Below, in pieces: positions 6,909 to 14,316 of a stretch of 19,813 nucleotides of DNA. The stretch is from Zwartia sp. (GTDB lineage Bacteria; Pseudomonadota; Gammaproteobacteria; Burkholderiales; Burkholderiaceae_B). The position numbers were made by a program, and so were the translations under genes. Below the pieces are notes generated by a model that was not told the origin of the DNA, made no database searches, and saw only the letters and a list, made by a program, of their open reading frames with translations. The stretch lies in the NCBI GenBank assembly GCA_030653405.1, contig JAURZO010000085.1:1-19813 (forward strand), given 5' to 3'. Positions within the stretch are counted from its first letter, which is position 1. Each line of letters starts with the position of its first letter.

Positions 6909-7295
6909 TCAGCGTCCTAGGTGGGCAACAGAAGTAATCTCGACCAAAAACTCTGGTTTGACCAGATCTGCGCGGATGCAATAGCGTGCAGGGGGATTGT
7001 TTGGGAAGTACTCTGCGTAGACTTTATTCATCGCCGCATAGTCCGCCAGATCTTTAAGAATAATGGCGTTATAGGCGATATCACTCATTGAGCCGCCTGC
7101 AGCTTCGACAACTGCCTTGACGCTGTCCAGAACATGTCGTGTCTGGACCGTGATGTCACCGATACCAACGGACTTGCCATCTTTGTCGATCGCCAACATA
7201 CCGGAGACATAGACTTGATTACCAGCGCGTACGCCAGGGGAGTAGGGCGCAAGTGGAGGTGCGGAGCCGATCGGAATAATGGGAGTGTGTGCCAT
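6909..7295 (-). CDS. RidA/YjgF-YER057c-UK114 family protein, RutC-like
   Basis: A 128-residue RidA-family protein, the normal length for the trimeric chorismate-mutase-like fold. The key RidA arginine is R104 in NPPARYCIRA, with E119 in FLVEI; both are the residues that bind the carboxylate and activate water in active enamine/imine deaminases. The N-terminus (IIPIGSAPPLAPYSPG), the run QTRHVLDSVKAVVEAAGGSM at 51-70 and KVYAEYFPNNPPAR at 91-104 resemble RutC more than housekeeping RidA. RutC is linked to deamination of 3-aminoacrylate in uracil breakdown. Here it lies between TctA (11 bases upstream) and the RutD-like hydrolase (8 bases downstream), so the pair likely processes an enamine, imine or enol arising from the imported compound; this role is inference. 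Confidence 0.9.
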   Translation of the reverse strand: MAHTPIIPIGSAPPLAPYSPGVRAGNQVYVSGMLAIDKDGKSVGIGDITVQTRHVLDSVKAVVEAAGGSMSDIAYNAIILKDLADYAAMNKVYAEYFPNNPPARYCIRADLVKPEFLVEITSVAHLGR

Positions 7296-7306
7296 TTAAA
7301 ATCTCC

Positions 7307-8956
7307 TTAAGCAGGTGAAATCGGGTTGCGACTACGTTTTAACAGGATGAATGCGGCAACGACTAAAAGCGCGATGCCAAGCCCTGTCCTAAACACGCCA
7401 CCCATCAAAATAATCGGCACGGCCATGCATGCCATAAAGGCGCCGGCGTAATAGGTTGCCCAGCGTTTTTTTGCGTTTCTTGCTGTCTGGTAGAGAGGGA
7501 AGAATATTGAGAAGACGGCCATCACGCAGAAGAACAGTGCCCAAGGACGGGTGAAAAATAGTGTGAGATCGTCGCTGGTTGCGATCGCGCGTGACAGGTT
7601 GATTTCAGCCATTGGTCCCAAGACCACGCCCAAGACCATGGGCGTCAGAGGGAATCCATTGCGGGTCATGACAAAACCCAGCACACCAAAGATCAACAAG
7701 GTCCAAATGTCAGAAATCGAATTACTCAGCGTGAAGACGCCGATCGCGCAATACAGCAGGATCACCACGCCAAGGATATAAAGTGGTACGCGCGTCACCA
7801 GCAAGAACATTCGCAGGCTGCCTGAGGTGAGGGCGAGCGTCATAAAATTCGCCAGAAAATAAGCGATCATGATGGCATATGCAAGTGTGGGCTGACTGCT
7901 GATAAAAGTTGGACTCGGCGCGATATTGTGGATCGTTAACGCGCCAAGCATCACGGCAGTGACCGCATCACCCGGGATGCCAAGTGCCATCATCGTGATG
8001 AGCGCGCCACCTGCTGTGGCATTGTTGGACGCTTCCGACGCGATGACACCCTCAGGCGCGCCCGTACCAAATTTTTCCGGATGTTTAGATGCTTTCTTTT
8101 CTTGGTCGTATGCGAGGATATTCGAGATCGAGCTGCCCGCAGCAGGCAGCAGGCCAATGAAAAGACCGATTGATGAGGAGCGAATGACTGTTCCCCAATG
8201 CTTGAAGCAAAGCTTGATCGACTCAAGGTGCTCCATGCGAATCACTTTCTGAGCCTTTGAGGTCATGGGTTTTTTGGCCGCCTCAGAATCACTCATGTCG
8301 GTTAGCAACTGGCTAAAGGCAAACAGACCAATCAGCACTGGTAGAAAGTCGAATCCGGAGCCGAGATTTTCGATTCCAAAAGTGAGTCGTGACGCACCGT
8401 TGATGGCATCCTCGCCAACGGCTGCAATGACTAGGCCAAAGACGCCCGAAATCAGACCCTTGATCAAGTCGCCCTCGGAGAGACTCGCTGCAATCGTTAA
8501 AGCGAAGCAGACCAGCATGAAGTAGTCCCAAGGGCCAAACTCCAACCCGATCGCGGCAAGCGTCGGAGCGAGGACAACCAGGACGATTGCGGAGAGAAGT
8601 CCGCCGAAAAAAGATGCCCAGAGCCCGAGACCTAGCGCCAAGCCCGGCCGACCATTACGCGCCATCGGGAACGCATCAAACGTTGTTGATATGGCAGAGG
8701 GCGTGCCCGGGATCCCCATAATTGCCGAAGAGAACATGCCGCCAGTGAGTCCGCCGACATAGACGCCCAGCATCGTGGATAGTCCCTCGATGGGGCTCAT
8801 CCCAAAGGTGAACGGCAGCGTCAGGACCACCGCCATCGTGATCGTGAACCCGGGAATGGAGCCCGCCACGAGGCCGCAGACGACACCGATTGCCATCAGC
8901 ATGAGCGTATAGAGCGTCAGGGCATTGCCAAAGGCAGTAATGATATTTTCAAACAT
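7307..8956 (-). CDS. TctA family tripartite tricarboxylate transporter large subunit (second set)
   Basis: A 549-residue polytopic membrane protein of the TctA family. Repeated signature blocks are AGSIPGFTITMAVVLTLPF at 31-49, MGIPGTPSAISTTFDAFP at 80-97, then in the second half GLLPAAGSSISNILAY at 268-283, EASNNATAGGALITMMALGI at 308-327 and VLGPMAEINLSRAI at 445-458. The first block has SIPGFT in place of the usual LLPGLG, marking a subgroup different from the TctA at the window edge. It is about 45 residues longer than the usual ~500, the extra being an additional hydrophobic C-terminal tail after about residue 500. It starts 19 bases after tctB and is followed by the RutC-like gene. It would move a carboxylate delivered by a Bug receptor across the inner membrane. 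Confidence 0.92.
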   Translation of the reverse strand: MFENIITAFGNALTLYTLMLMAIGVVCGLVAGSIPGFTITMAVVLTLPFTFGMSPIEGLSTMLGVYVGGLTGGMFSSAIMGIPGTPSAISTTFDAFPMARNGRPGLALGLGLWASFFGGLLSAIVLVVLAPTLAAIGLEFGPWDYFMLVCFALTIAASLSEGDLIKGLISGVFGLVIAAVGEDAINGASRLTFGIENLGSGFDFLPVLIGLFAFSQLLTDMSDSEAAKKPMTSKAQKVIRMEHLESIKLCFKHWGTVIRSSSIGLFIGLLPAAGSSISNILAYDQEKKASKHPEKFGTGAPEGVIASEASNNATAGGALITMMALGIPGDAVTAVMLGALTIHNIAPSPTFISSQPTLAYAIMIAYFLANFMTLALTSGSLRMFLLVTRVPLYILGVVILLYCAIGVFTLSNSISDIWTLLIFGVLGFVMTRNGFPLTPMVLGVVLGPMAEINLSRAIATSDDLTLFFTRPWALFFCVMAVFSIFFPLYQTARNAKKRWATYYAGAFMACMAVPIILMGGVFRTGLGIALLVVAAFILLKRSRNPISPA

Positions 8957-8975
8957 GATGGATCGACCTATTTGC

Positions 8976-9452
8976 TCAGAACAAGGATCCGGCTGGCATC
9001 ACCACGCCAAGACCGAAACGGAAGATGGCCCACATGCCACCGACTGCACCAACGGACACTAACGCATGCAGAATAAGGCTGCGCTTGTCTCTTGAGCCGA
9101 TAATGGTTTGCGTAATGAAGACGAATAAGATGCCGCTGATCAACATGCCGAGATAGGGCAGGCTGATGAGGAATAGAAAGAACATCCCGAAGCACCAGAG
9201 AGGATTCCGGTACATTTCGATCCATACTTTGAGCGGTCTGTTCGTTAAGCTGTCAGGGGGTGGCGAGGCAAGCGATCTAACTAAATAGATGACAAGCAGC
9301 AAGAACAGTACGACGAGTATGAAGCGTGGCCAAACTTCAGAGCCCATGATCGAGAAGGGCACTTTTCTGACGAAAAAAGTTTCTCTGAAAAGTAGGCCAC
9401 AAAACAGCAGGAGCACGACGGCAGTCACCGTGTCGCGATTAAGGCGTTTCAT
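8976..9452 (-). CDS. TctB family tripartite tricarboxylate transporter small subunit (second set)
   Basis: A 158-residue hydrophobic protein with about four to five membrane spans (near 8-27, 40-62, 85-104, 106-118 and 128-150). It carries the TctB-type element IMGSEVWPRFILVVLFLLL at 35-53, in which a Pro sits at the entrance of the second helix. Length is typical for TctB. Position between a Bug receptor gene and tctA is the standard gene order of TTT systems and strengthens the call, since TctB sequences are poorly conserved. The ATG is complementary to 9450-9452; the ribosome site is weak (AGG about nine bases away). A stem-loop upstream at 9481-9508 may lower its expression relative to the receptor. 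Confidence 0.85.
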   Translation of the reverse strand: MKRLNRDTVTAVVLLLFCGLLFRETFFVRKVPFSIMGSEVWPRFILVVLFLLLVIYLVRSLASPPPDSLTNRPLKVWIEMYRNPLWCFGMFFLFLISLPYLGMLISGILFVFITQTIIGSRDKRSLILHALVSVGAVGGMWAIFRFGLGVVMPAGSLF

Positions 9453-9480
9453 AGGAAAACCTAACGATAGTTAAAGACAA

Positions 9481-9508
9481 ATGCCGCAGGATGAGTGTCC
9501 TGCGGCAT
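9481..9508 (-). terminator. Intercistronic stem-loop between Bug receptor 1 and tctB
   Basis: A perfect 11-base-pair stem, ATGCCGCAGGA at 9481-9491 with TCCTGCGGCAT at 9498-9508, and a 6-base loop. In the leftward direction it is followed by TTTGTCTTT, a broken U-tract, so it may act as a partial terminator or as an mRNA-stabilising 3' end for the receptor message. A 10-base direct repeat, ATCAATGCAT (9550-9559 and 9567-9576), lies just after the receptor stop. Confidence 0.6.
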
Positions 9509-9577
9509 CATAGGCGAGTCAAATGGTGTTGACCGTTCTAGCCGAGATAATCAATGCATCAAGATCATCAATGCATT

Positions 9578-10558
9578 TTAAGGTTTTTTGTACATGCCGA
9601 TTTTGATGGCGAGTCTTTCGTGTTCCGCGTAAGACGCTTTTAGAAATTTGCCATATTCAGCAGCGGGCTTGTACATCACCGTTGAACTTGCGCCTGTGAT
9701 GGCTTTAATGACCGCGGGGTCTTTAGAGGCTTTTTCAAATGCGTTATCCCAGAATTGAATGACGGCAGGTGGTGTCCCTTTTGGGGCCATTACGCCGCGC
9801 GCCAGTCCGTAGGTGACGGGGATTTTCTGCTCAACAAGTGTGGGAACCTCTGGCAGTTGGGGATCGCGCTTTTCGGTCGCGATGGCAAGCGCGAGCAAGG
9901 CGCCTTCGCTCAGGTATTGCTTGGCCGAGAGGATGTTGGTCTCACCCAGTAAGACGTTGCCAGACAGGAGGGCCGTATTGCGTTCGCGTGTACCGTCATA
10001 GGAAACATAGCGGAACTGAGCGCCCGTGGCATCTTCAACAAGCAGGAAGATGAAGTGGCTGGTGGAGCCGAGTGTGACACCTGCTGTCACTTGTTTGGGG
10101 TTCTTTTTGGCGTACTCAACCATTTCGCTCATCGTCTTAAACGGGGCTTTCACAGTCGCGCCAATAATAGACGGCGTGTAGCTCACCAACGCGACTGGGT
10201 CAAAAGCGTCGTAAGTAAAAGGAACACGACCCGTCAAGTAGCTTGTGATCACACTTTCATGGATGGCGACAAGTGTGCAACCGTCTGGTTTGGCTTTACG
10301 AACCTCGCCGGAGCCCTTGTTGCCACCTTGGCCGCCAATATTGACAACCTGCAGCTCTGGCTTGATGCCGCTTTTGTTTACGGCGTCAACATAGACCCTG
10401 AACACGATATCGGTATCGCCACCGGCAGCCCAGGGCACAACCAATTGAGCTGTGGAGCATTTTGGTGCTGTTCCCTGAGCCTGAACGGCTAAGGGTAGGG
10501 CGAATGCCGCGCTTAAAGACGCGGCGAGTAAAGCTTTGGAAAATGTGAATTTACGCAT
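9578..10558 (-). CDS. Bug family (TctC-type) periplasmic tripartite tricarboxylate receptor 1
   Basis: A 326-residue extracytoplasmic binding protein. The signal peptide is evident: MRKFTFSK, hydrophobic core, cleavage after VQA near residue 27. Two family hallmarks follow: LVVPWAAGGDTDIVFRVY at about 39-56, the carboxylate-pinching loop with the conserved Asp, and GGQGGNKGSGEVRKAKPDG at 74-92. C34 and C93 are the only visible mature cysteines and could form a disulfide. The C-terminal half has PEVPTLVEQ and MAPKGTPP, both standard Bug elements. It delivers a carboxylate to the TctBA pair encoded just downstream, with which it forms the classic receptor-tctB-tctA order. A candidate promoter lies upstream at 10615-10643. 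Confidence 0.92.
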   Translation of the reverse strand: MRKFTFSKALLAASLSAAFALPLAVQAQGTAPKCSTAQLVVPWAAGGDTDIVFRVYVDAVNKSGIKPELQVVNIGGQGGNKGSGEVRKAKPDGCTLVAIHESVITSYLTGRVPFTYDAFDPVALVSYTPSIIGATVKAPFKTMSEMVEYAKKNPKQVTAGVTLGSTSHFIFLLVEDATGAQFRYVSYDGTRERNTALLSGNVLLGETNILSAKQYLSEGALLALAIATEKRDPQLPEVPTLVEQKIPVTYGLARGVMAPKGTPPAVIQFWDNAFEKASKDPAVIKAITGASSTVMYKPAAEYGKFLKASYAEHERLAIKIGMYKKP

Positions 10559-10614
10559 GAGAGCTTCCTAACTTAAAGCGTTGAAAGAAGGTGGAGCTGT
10601 GCTGATGTGTTTGA

Positions 10615-10643
10615 AGTATGCAAAGTTTTGATGCGTTACACAA
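10615..10643 (-). promoter_or_regulatory. Candidate promoter for Bug receptor 1
   Basis: On the minus strand, TTGTGT (complement of 10638-10643) and CATACT (complement of 10615-10620) are separated by exactly 17 bases. The match is three and four of six positions, so modest. It would start transcription about 50 bases ahead of the Bug 1 start codon, making bug1-tctB-tctA-rutC-like-rutD-like a separately expressed unit. Confidence 0.3.
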
Positions 10644-10675
10644 GTTTTTTACAGGATAAAAACAGGGTATTCATC

Positions 10676-10774
10676 ATGGCGCACAGTTGTGGTGCCGGGC
10701 GCCTCTTCTTCGTGCGAAACTGTGTCGCTGAAATCACCGGCTTGGTGCGTACAAGAGGTGATGTGATGTGTTGA
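10676..10774 (+). CDS. Possible 32-residue small protein or regulatory leader (uncertain)
   Basis: A short frame on the strand opposite to its neighbours, ATG at 10676 to TGA at 10774. It has an AGGG ribosome-binding-like element at 10664-10667 and ends three bases before a perfect 11-bp terminator-like hairpin with its T-run on this strand. The peptide contains three cysteines (positions 5, 16 and 32) and several arginines. I do not recognise it. The tight arrangement of ribosome site, frame and terminator is the only support; a chance frame of this length is common. Confidence 0.2.
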   Translation: MAHSCGAGRLFFVRNCVAEITGLVRTRGDVMC

Positions 10775-10776
10775 AT

Positions 10777-10810
10777 AACGCCGTCGAGATCGAGTTTCGA
10801 CGGCGTTTTT
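10777..10810 (+). terminator. Hairpin with T-run, terminator-like in the rightward direction
   Basis: AACGCCGTCGA at 10777-10787 pairs perfectly with TCGACGGCGTT at 10797-10807 across a 9-base loop; a run of five T occupies 10806-10810. The leftward side has only TTATTC after the stem. It is best oriented for rightward transcription, where no long gene exists, or it may weakly end the Bug 2 transcript, whose gene stops at 10871. Confidence 0.7.
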
Positions 10811-10870
10811 GCATGTCAGGCAAAGGCCGATGCATCTGTGATGGTCTCTGCGACAGGCTTCACAACATAC

Positions 10871-11869
10871 TTAGTCGGGTGTCATCTTTGCGCGAATGAT
10901 GACATCTTTCCATTTGGCCGTTTCAGATTTAATGAACGCCGCATATTGTTCAGGTGTGCTTCCGACCACTTCGGTTGCGGTGTCGACAATACGCTTGTTC
11001 ACGTCAGGCATTGCGAGGACGGCAGCCACATCTTTTGACATTTTGTCGACGATGGGTTTTGGGGTGCCAGCAGGTGCCATAAAGCCGAACCATGCGGTGA
11101 TTTCGAAATCTTTTACGCCGCTTTCAATCATGGTTGGGATCTGAGGCTCTGCAGGCGAGCGCTTGTCGCTGGTAATAGCAAGAGGACGCAGTTTTTGAGC
11201 ACGAATATGTGGCAGCAGAACTGGTGTGTTGTGAATCAAAATTTCAATCTGGCCGCCCAAGCCGTCGGTGGTCATTTGCGCACTGGACTTGTAAGGAATG
11301 CCGACGAGCTCAATGCCCTCAACCAAGTTCAGTAACTCACCCGTCAAGTGTTGAGTCGTGCCAGGACCCGCTGTGCCGTAGCGTAACTTGCCGGGAGACT
11401 TTTTCGCCAAAGCGATCAGTTCTTGTATGTTGTTCACAGGCACTGAAGGATGCACCGTAATCCAGTTCGGTGTTTTTGTCGCAAGGCTGACGGCAACGAG
11501 GTCTTTGGCTGGGCTGTACGGCAGCTTGCCTGGACCCATCAGACTTTCGGCGACGGCAATCGGACCAATGGTGTTGTACAGAAACGTGTAGCCGTCTGGT
11601 GCAGCCTTAGCTACACGATCGGTGCCAATTGTGCCACCGGCACCAACGATGTTTTCTACGACAACGGGCTGTCCCCACATCTCAGACAGTTTTTGGCTGA
11701 TGAGGCGAATCTGTCCGTCAGGCGCACTGCCAGGTGGGGCGGGTACGATCATCCGCACTTGCTTGTCTGGCCACTTGGCTTGAGCGTGAGCGACGTCTGG
11801 CGCGATCATGCCATAGGCCACTACGCTGACAACAGCGGCAGTGAGGCCGTGTTTGAGTGTGAATTTCAT
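10871..11869 (-). CDS. Bug family (TctC-type) periplasmic tripartite tricarboxylate receptor 2
   Basis: A 332-residue Bug protein with a signal peptide (MKFTLKHG, hydrophobic core, cleavage after AHA near residue 29). The mature part opens WPDKQVRMIVPAPPGSAPD, the ligand-binding loop with P-G and Asp; then QPVVVENIVGAGGTIGTDRV at 67-86 and APDGYTFLYNTIGPIAV, all textbook Bug (PF03401) features. The C-terminal part has PQIPTMIESG and WFGFMAPAGTPKPIVDKM. It is much closer to the Bug consensus than receptor 1. Preceded by GGGAG about ten bases from the ATG. No TctBA pair follows it directly, so it may share the pair downstream of receptor 1, or act as a sensor or receptor for another system. It follows the CoA transferase by 129 bases, where an ACAAAG/CTTTGT inverted repeat lies. 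Confidence 0.94.
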   Translation of the reverse strand: MKFTLKHGLTAAVVSVVAYGMIAPDVAHAQAKWPDKQVRMIVPAPPGSAPDGQIRLISQKLSEMWGQPVVVENIVGAGGTIGTDRVAKAAPDGYTFLYNTIGPIAVAESLMGPGKLPYSPAKDLVAVSLATKTPNWITVHPSVPVNNIQELIALAKKSPGKLRYGTAGPGTTQHLTGELLNLVEGIELVGIPYKSSAQMTTDGLGGQIEILIHNTPVLLPHIRAQKLRPLAITSDKRSPAEPQIPTMIESGVKDFEITAWFGFMAPAGTPKPIVDKMSKDVAAVLAMPDVNKRIVDTATEVVGSTPEQYAAFIKSETAKWKDVIIRAKMTPD

Positions 11870-11910
11870 TATTGTCTTCTCCCAGAGTCTTTAAAATTAT
11901 TTGACGATCC

Positions 11911-11935
11911 ATTCTATACAAAGTTACGCCTTTGT
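11911..11935 (-). promoter_or_regulatory. Candidate operator/-10 region upstream of Bug receptor 2
   Basis: A perfect inverted repeat, ACAAAG at 11918-11923 and CTTTGT at 11930-11935 with a 6-base spacer, directly abuts TATAGAAT on the minus strand (complement of about 11912-11919), which is -10-like. No convincing -35 is present at the right distance, as expected for an activator-dependent promoter. It sits 50-65 bases ahead of the Bug 2 ATG, in the 129-base gap after the CoA transferase. Confidence 0.3.
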
Positions 11936-11998
11936 CGTCCCATCGCTTTCCCTAGCGTGGACTCAGATAATTTATGCTAATTGGGTATAAAAACTTGG

Positions 11999-13165
11999 CT
12001 AATTGACAATGTCTATGTTGTGTTCGCCCAGCTTTGGGGGGCGACGACCGGCTTGTCCGGGGGTATCCGAGAGTTTGATGGGCAGGCCGATGCCTCGGTA
12101 GTCGGGTCGCTCAATCACCATTTCGCGCGCGTGGGCATGCGGCTGCTGAAAAGCCTCTGGCACGGTGTTGACGGGCCCAGCCGGCACGCCTGCCTCCATG
12201 AGAGCCTCGCAGAGTGCGGCGCGGGAGAAGTCTTTGAGTGCCTTGCTGAGTTCTTGGCGCAGCGCCAGGCGGTTTGCCATGCGCTGTGTGTTGTTGGCAA
12301 AAAGAGGGTTTGCACTCAGATCCTCTCGCTGGATCGTCTTGCAAAACCGTACGAACTGCGCATCGTTGACGATACCCAGAAACATCTGCCCATCGCCGAC
12401 ATCGAAGCGATCGTAAGTCGGAATGTTTGGATGAGCGCTGCCGATTAACCCTGGCGTTTGACCGGAGGTCATCCAGTTCACCCCATGGGGAATCAGCATG
12501 CTCAGCGCCGTATCAAACAGGGTCGCCTCGACACGTTGGCCGCGTTGAGTGCGCGCGCGGGCAAAAAGCGACATCAGAATGCCTGAAAAAGCCGTGTAGC
12601 CCGTCATTTGGTCGACAATCGGGGCCGCCACACGTGTGGGACCTGACTGAGAATCACCATTGATACTCATGATGCCACACATGGCTTGCAGAACGGCATC
12701 GTAGCCGGGCAGACCGCCGAGAGGGCCTGTTCTGCCGAAACCAGAAATGCTGCAGTAAATGAGTTTTGGGAACTTGGCGGCGAGATGTGTTTCGTAGCCG
12801 AGCCCCCATTTTTCCATCGTGCCGGGTAAAAAATTTTCAATCAGTACGTCAGCATCGGCCAACAGCGCCTCAATGACCTCCCTGTCTTGGGACTGTGCAA
12901 GATCCAGACAGATGCCGCGTTTGCCACGATTCAGCGCGGCAAAGTAGGCTGCCTGCCCGGCCTCGACAAACGGGGGACCAAGACGCCGTGTCTCATCGCC
13001 TTGCGCCGACTCGACCTTGATCACATCAGCGCCATGATCTGCCAGCATCTGTCCGCAGAGCGGACCCGCAACAACGCGGGACAGATCCAACACCCGAACG
13101 CCAGCCAAGGCGCCGGTCATTTCGCTTTGATTGAGCCAGGCCTCTGATGTCAGTCGCTCGCTCAT
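11999..13165 (-). CDS. Class III (CaiB/BaiF/Frc family) CoA transferase
   Basis: A 388-residue family III CoA transferase (PF02515). Hallmarks: GVRVLDLSRVVAGPLCGQML at 22-41, ADHGADVIKVE at 42-52, NRGKRGICLDL at 79-89, DADVLIENFLPGT at 104-116, and the catalytic aspartate D156 in LPGYDAVLQA, which forms the acyl-CoA anhydride in formyl-CoA transferase. The C-terminal part carries the usual GVPAGPVNTVPEAFQQPHA. Such enzymes move CoA between carboxylic acids without ATP. The ATG complementary to 13163-13165 is only five bases from the stop of the dehydratase gene, with no clear ribosome site, suggesting translational coupling. In the cluster it could load the imported acid from a CoA donor, working with or instead of the AMP-forming ligase. 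Confidence 0.93.
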   Translation of the reverse strand: MSERLTSEAWLNQSEMTGALAGVRVLDLSRVVAGPLCGQMLADHGADVIKVESAQGDETRRLGPPFVEAGQAAYFAALNRGKRGICLDLAQSQDREVIEALLADADVLIENFLPGTMEKWGLGYETHLAAKFPKLIYCSISGFGRTGPLGGLPGYDAVLQAMCGIMSINGDSQSGPTRVAAPIVDQMTGYTAFSGILMSLFARARTQRGQRVEATLFDTALSMLIPHGVNWMTSGQTPGLIGSAHPNIPTYDRFDVGDGQMFLGIVNDAQFVRFCKTIQREDLSANPLFANNTQRMANRLALRQELSKALKDFSRAALCEALMEAGVPAGPVNTVPEAFQQPHAHAREMVIERPDYRGIGLPIKLSDTPGQAGRRPPKLGEHNIDIVN

Positions 13166-13170
13166 GAGAA

Positions 13171-14316
13171 TCAGCCGCGGCTAGGTAGTTCGACAATACC
13201 GGAGCCCAGAACTGACAGCTCGTCGTTCTGATTGTGTGCTTCTTGTGCGATTTCAACTAAATGACGATCGCCTTCTTTGTATTTACGCACGACTTTTGCC
13301 TTGATGAAAATCATATCGCCCTCGGGATTATGCCGCCTGATTTTGCACTCAGCCTTGCGTAGGAAGCCATCATCTCCCATCCAGTTGGTTAACTGATGCG
13401 TGAGCCAAGAACTGCGTTCAGGACCATAATCATAAGCGCCTGGCGCGCCAACTTCCAGTGCAAAATCTTCTTCCCAATGTACACGCTCGGGGACGTCAGG
13501 AATTCCGAAACGGTTTTTGATGCCGACACCCGGATGCGCATCAATGAGTTGCCACGCGAGTTTGTTGGCGCGGATATACAGACCTCCCCAACCCTGGGCG
13601 TACGCGATGAAGCCCGTCACCGTCATCGGACCCTTGAACAGGACAGGCAGTGCTTCACCTTCTGTCACGTCTTCCCAGTAGCGGGTATTGGCACCGCGAA
13701 CTTCTTCATTTGCATACAGCTTGTACGCCTCTTTGATTTGTTCGTCCGAGTAGGTGACATGGCCTTTTTCGTTGACGGCGGTGTATTTGGTGCCCTTTTC
13801 CCTGGCGTGATCACGCTCTGTGCGGAAGCACCAAGTGTCTGCCTCGGCCAGCTTGTCGCCGGTCTGATTAAAAAAATCGACATGATAGATTTGCTGAACG
13901 GCCTTGCCCGCGAAACGGGTCTCATGTTCGATGCAGTCTTTCAAATACGACTCCGTGCTGATCACGTCGTTGCGCTGCGCATATTTGTGCCATGTCCAGT
14001 CTGAGCCTGACCACATTGCATGAACACCGGGGAGTCCGCCTACATAACCTGAAACAATGCGGCTTGTTGAGTATAAAAAACTGGGTAGCGCGACGAGTCC
14101 ACCGTGTTTTGTTTTGGCGGCATAGTCTGGATCGCACCAAAGCGGATTGTCATCGCCAATGCCATGCGCGTAGTGACGAATATTGTCACGCGTGGCTTCA
14201 TAGCACCATGGCTCGGCAGTCGCCCCAATCTTGACCCCGATCCGACGACGCAAGTCATCAAGACCTTGCTCTGTGATTTTAGGAAAACTTCTCTGGCCTA
14301 CTTGAGATGATGACAT
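13171..14316 (-). CDS. FAS1-like / MaoC-type double hot-dog acyl dehydratase
   Basis: A 381-residue protein made of two hot-dog domains: an N-terminal FAS1-like dehydratase half (about residues 20-160, with YEATRDNIRHYAHGIGDDNP, the helix-bearing substrate segment) and a C-terminal MaoC-like half (about 210-370, with FIAYAQGWGG and HWEEDFALEVGAPGAYDYG). The family annotation is MaoC dehydratase N-terminal-like (PF13452). Members hydrate enoyl-CoA or dehydrate hydroxyacyl-CoA, for example mesaconyl-CoA hydratase-type enzymes. The residue set YGPERSSWLTH in the second half is typical of the long two-domain version. I chose the ATG complementary to 14314-14316, six bases after GGAG; a TTG four codons upstream is the alternative. 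It is followed after five bases by the CoA transferase gene, and preceded by the ligase gene, so all act on one acyl-CoA. Confidence 0.88.
   Translation of the reverse strand: MSSSQVGQRSFPKITEQGLDDLRRRIGVKIGATAEPWCYEATRDNIRHYAHGIGDDNPLWCDPDYAAKTKHGGLVALPSFLYSTSRIVSGYVGGLPGVHAMWSGSDWTWHKYAQRNDVISTESYLKDCIEHETRFAGKAVQQIYHVDFFNQTGDKLAEADTWCFRTERDHAREKGTKYTAVNEKGHVTYSDEQIKEAYKLYANEEVRGANTRYWEDVTEGEALPVLFKGPMTVTGFIAYAQGWGGLYIRANKLAWQLIDAHPGVGIKNRFGIPDVPERVHWEEDFALEVGAPGAYDYGPERSSWLTHQLTNWMGDDGFLRKAECKIRRHNPEGDMIFIKAKVVRKYKEGDRHLVEIAQEAHNQNDELSVLGSGIVELPSRG

Larger units (their letters stand above)
10559..10870. other. Intergenic region between the two Bug genes, with promoter-like, small-ORF and terminator signals
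   Basis: This 312-base gap separates two leftward genes and holds three things. A leftward promoter candidate for Bug 1 sits at 10615-10643. A rightward 32-codon reading frame runs 10676-10774, with AGGG eight bases before its ATG. Immediately after its TGA stands the hairpin at 10777-10807 followed by T-rich sequence on the rightward side. A small rightward transcript is possible but unproven; the hairpin may equally end the Bug 2 message. Confidence 0.45.

Noticed and set aside
6901..6981. 27-residue N-terminal extension of the RutD-like hydrolase
   Set aside because: Overlaps the RutC-like coding region and adds residues with no family match.
10055..10492. 145-codon rightward open frame
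   Set aside because: Lies wholly antisense to Bug receptor 1, which has a clear signal peptide and family motifs; no ribosome site or recognisable domain.
11450..11980. 176-codon rightward open frame
   Set aside because: Mostly antisense to Bug receptor 2 and its promoter; low-complexity-like composition and no family features.
13396..14004. 202-codon rightward open frame
   Set aside because: Antisense to the double hot-dog dehydratase, whose sequence is strongly family-like; a shadow frame.
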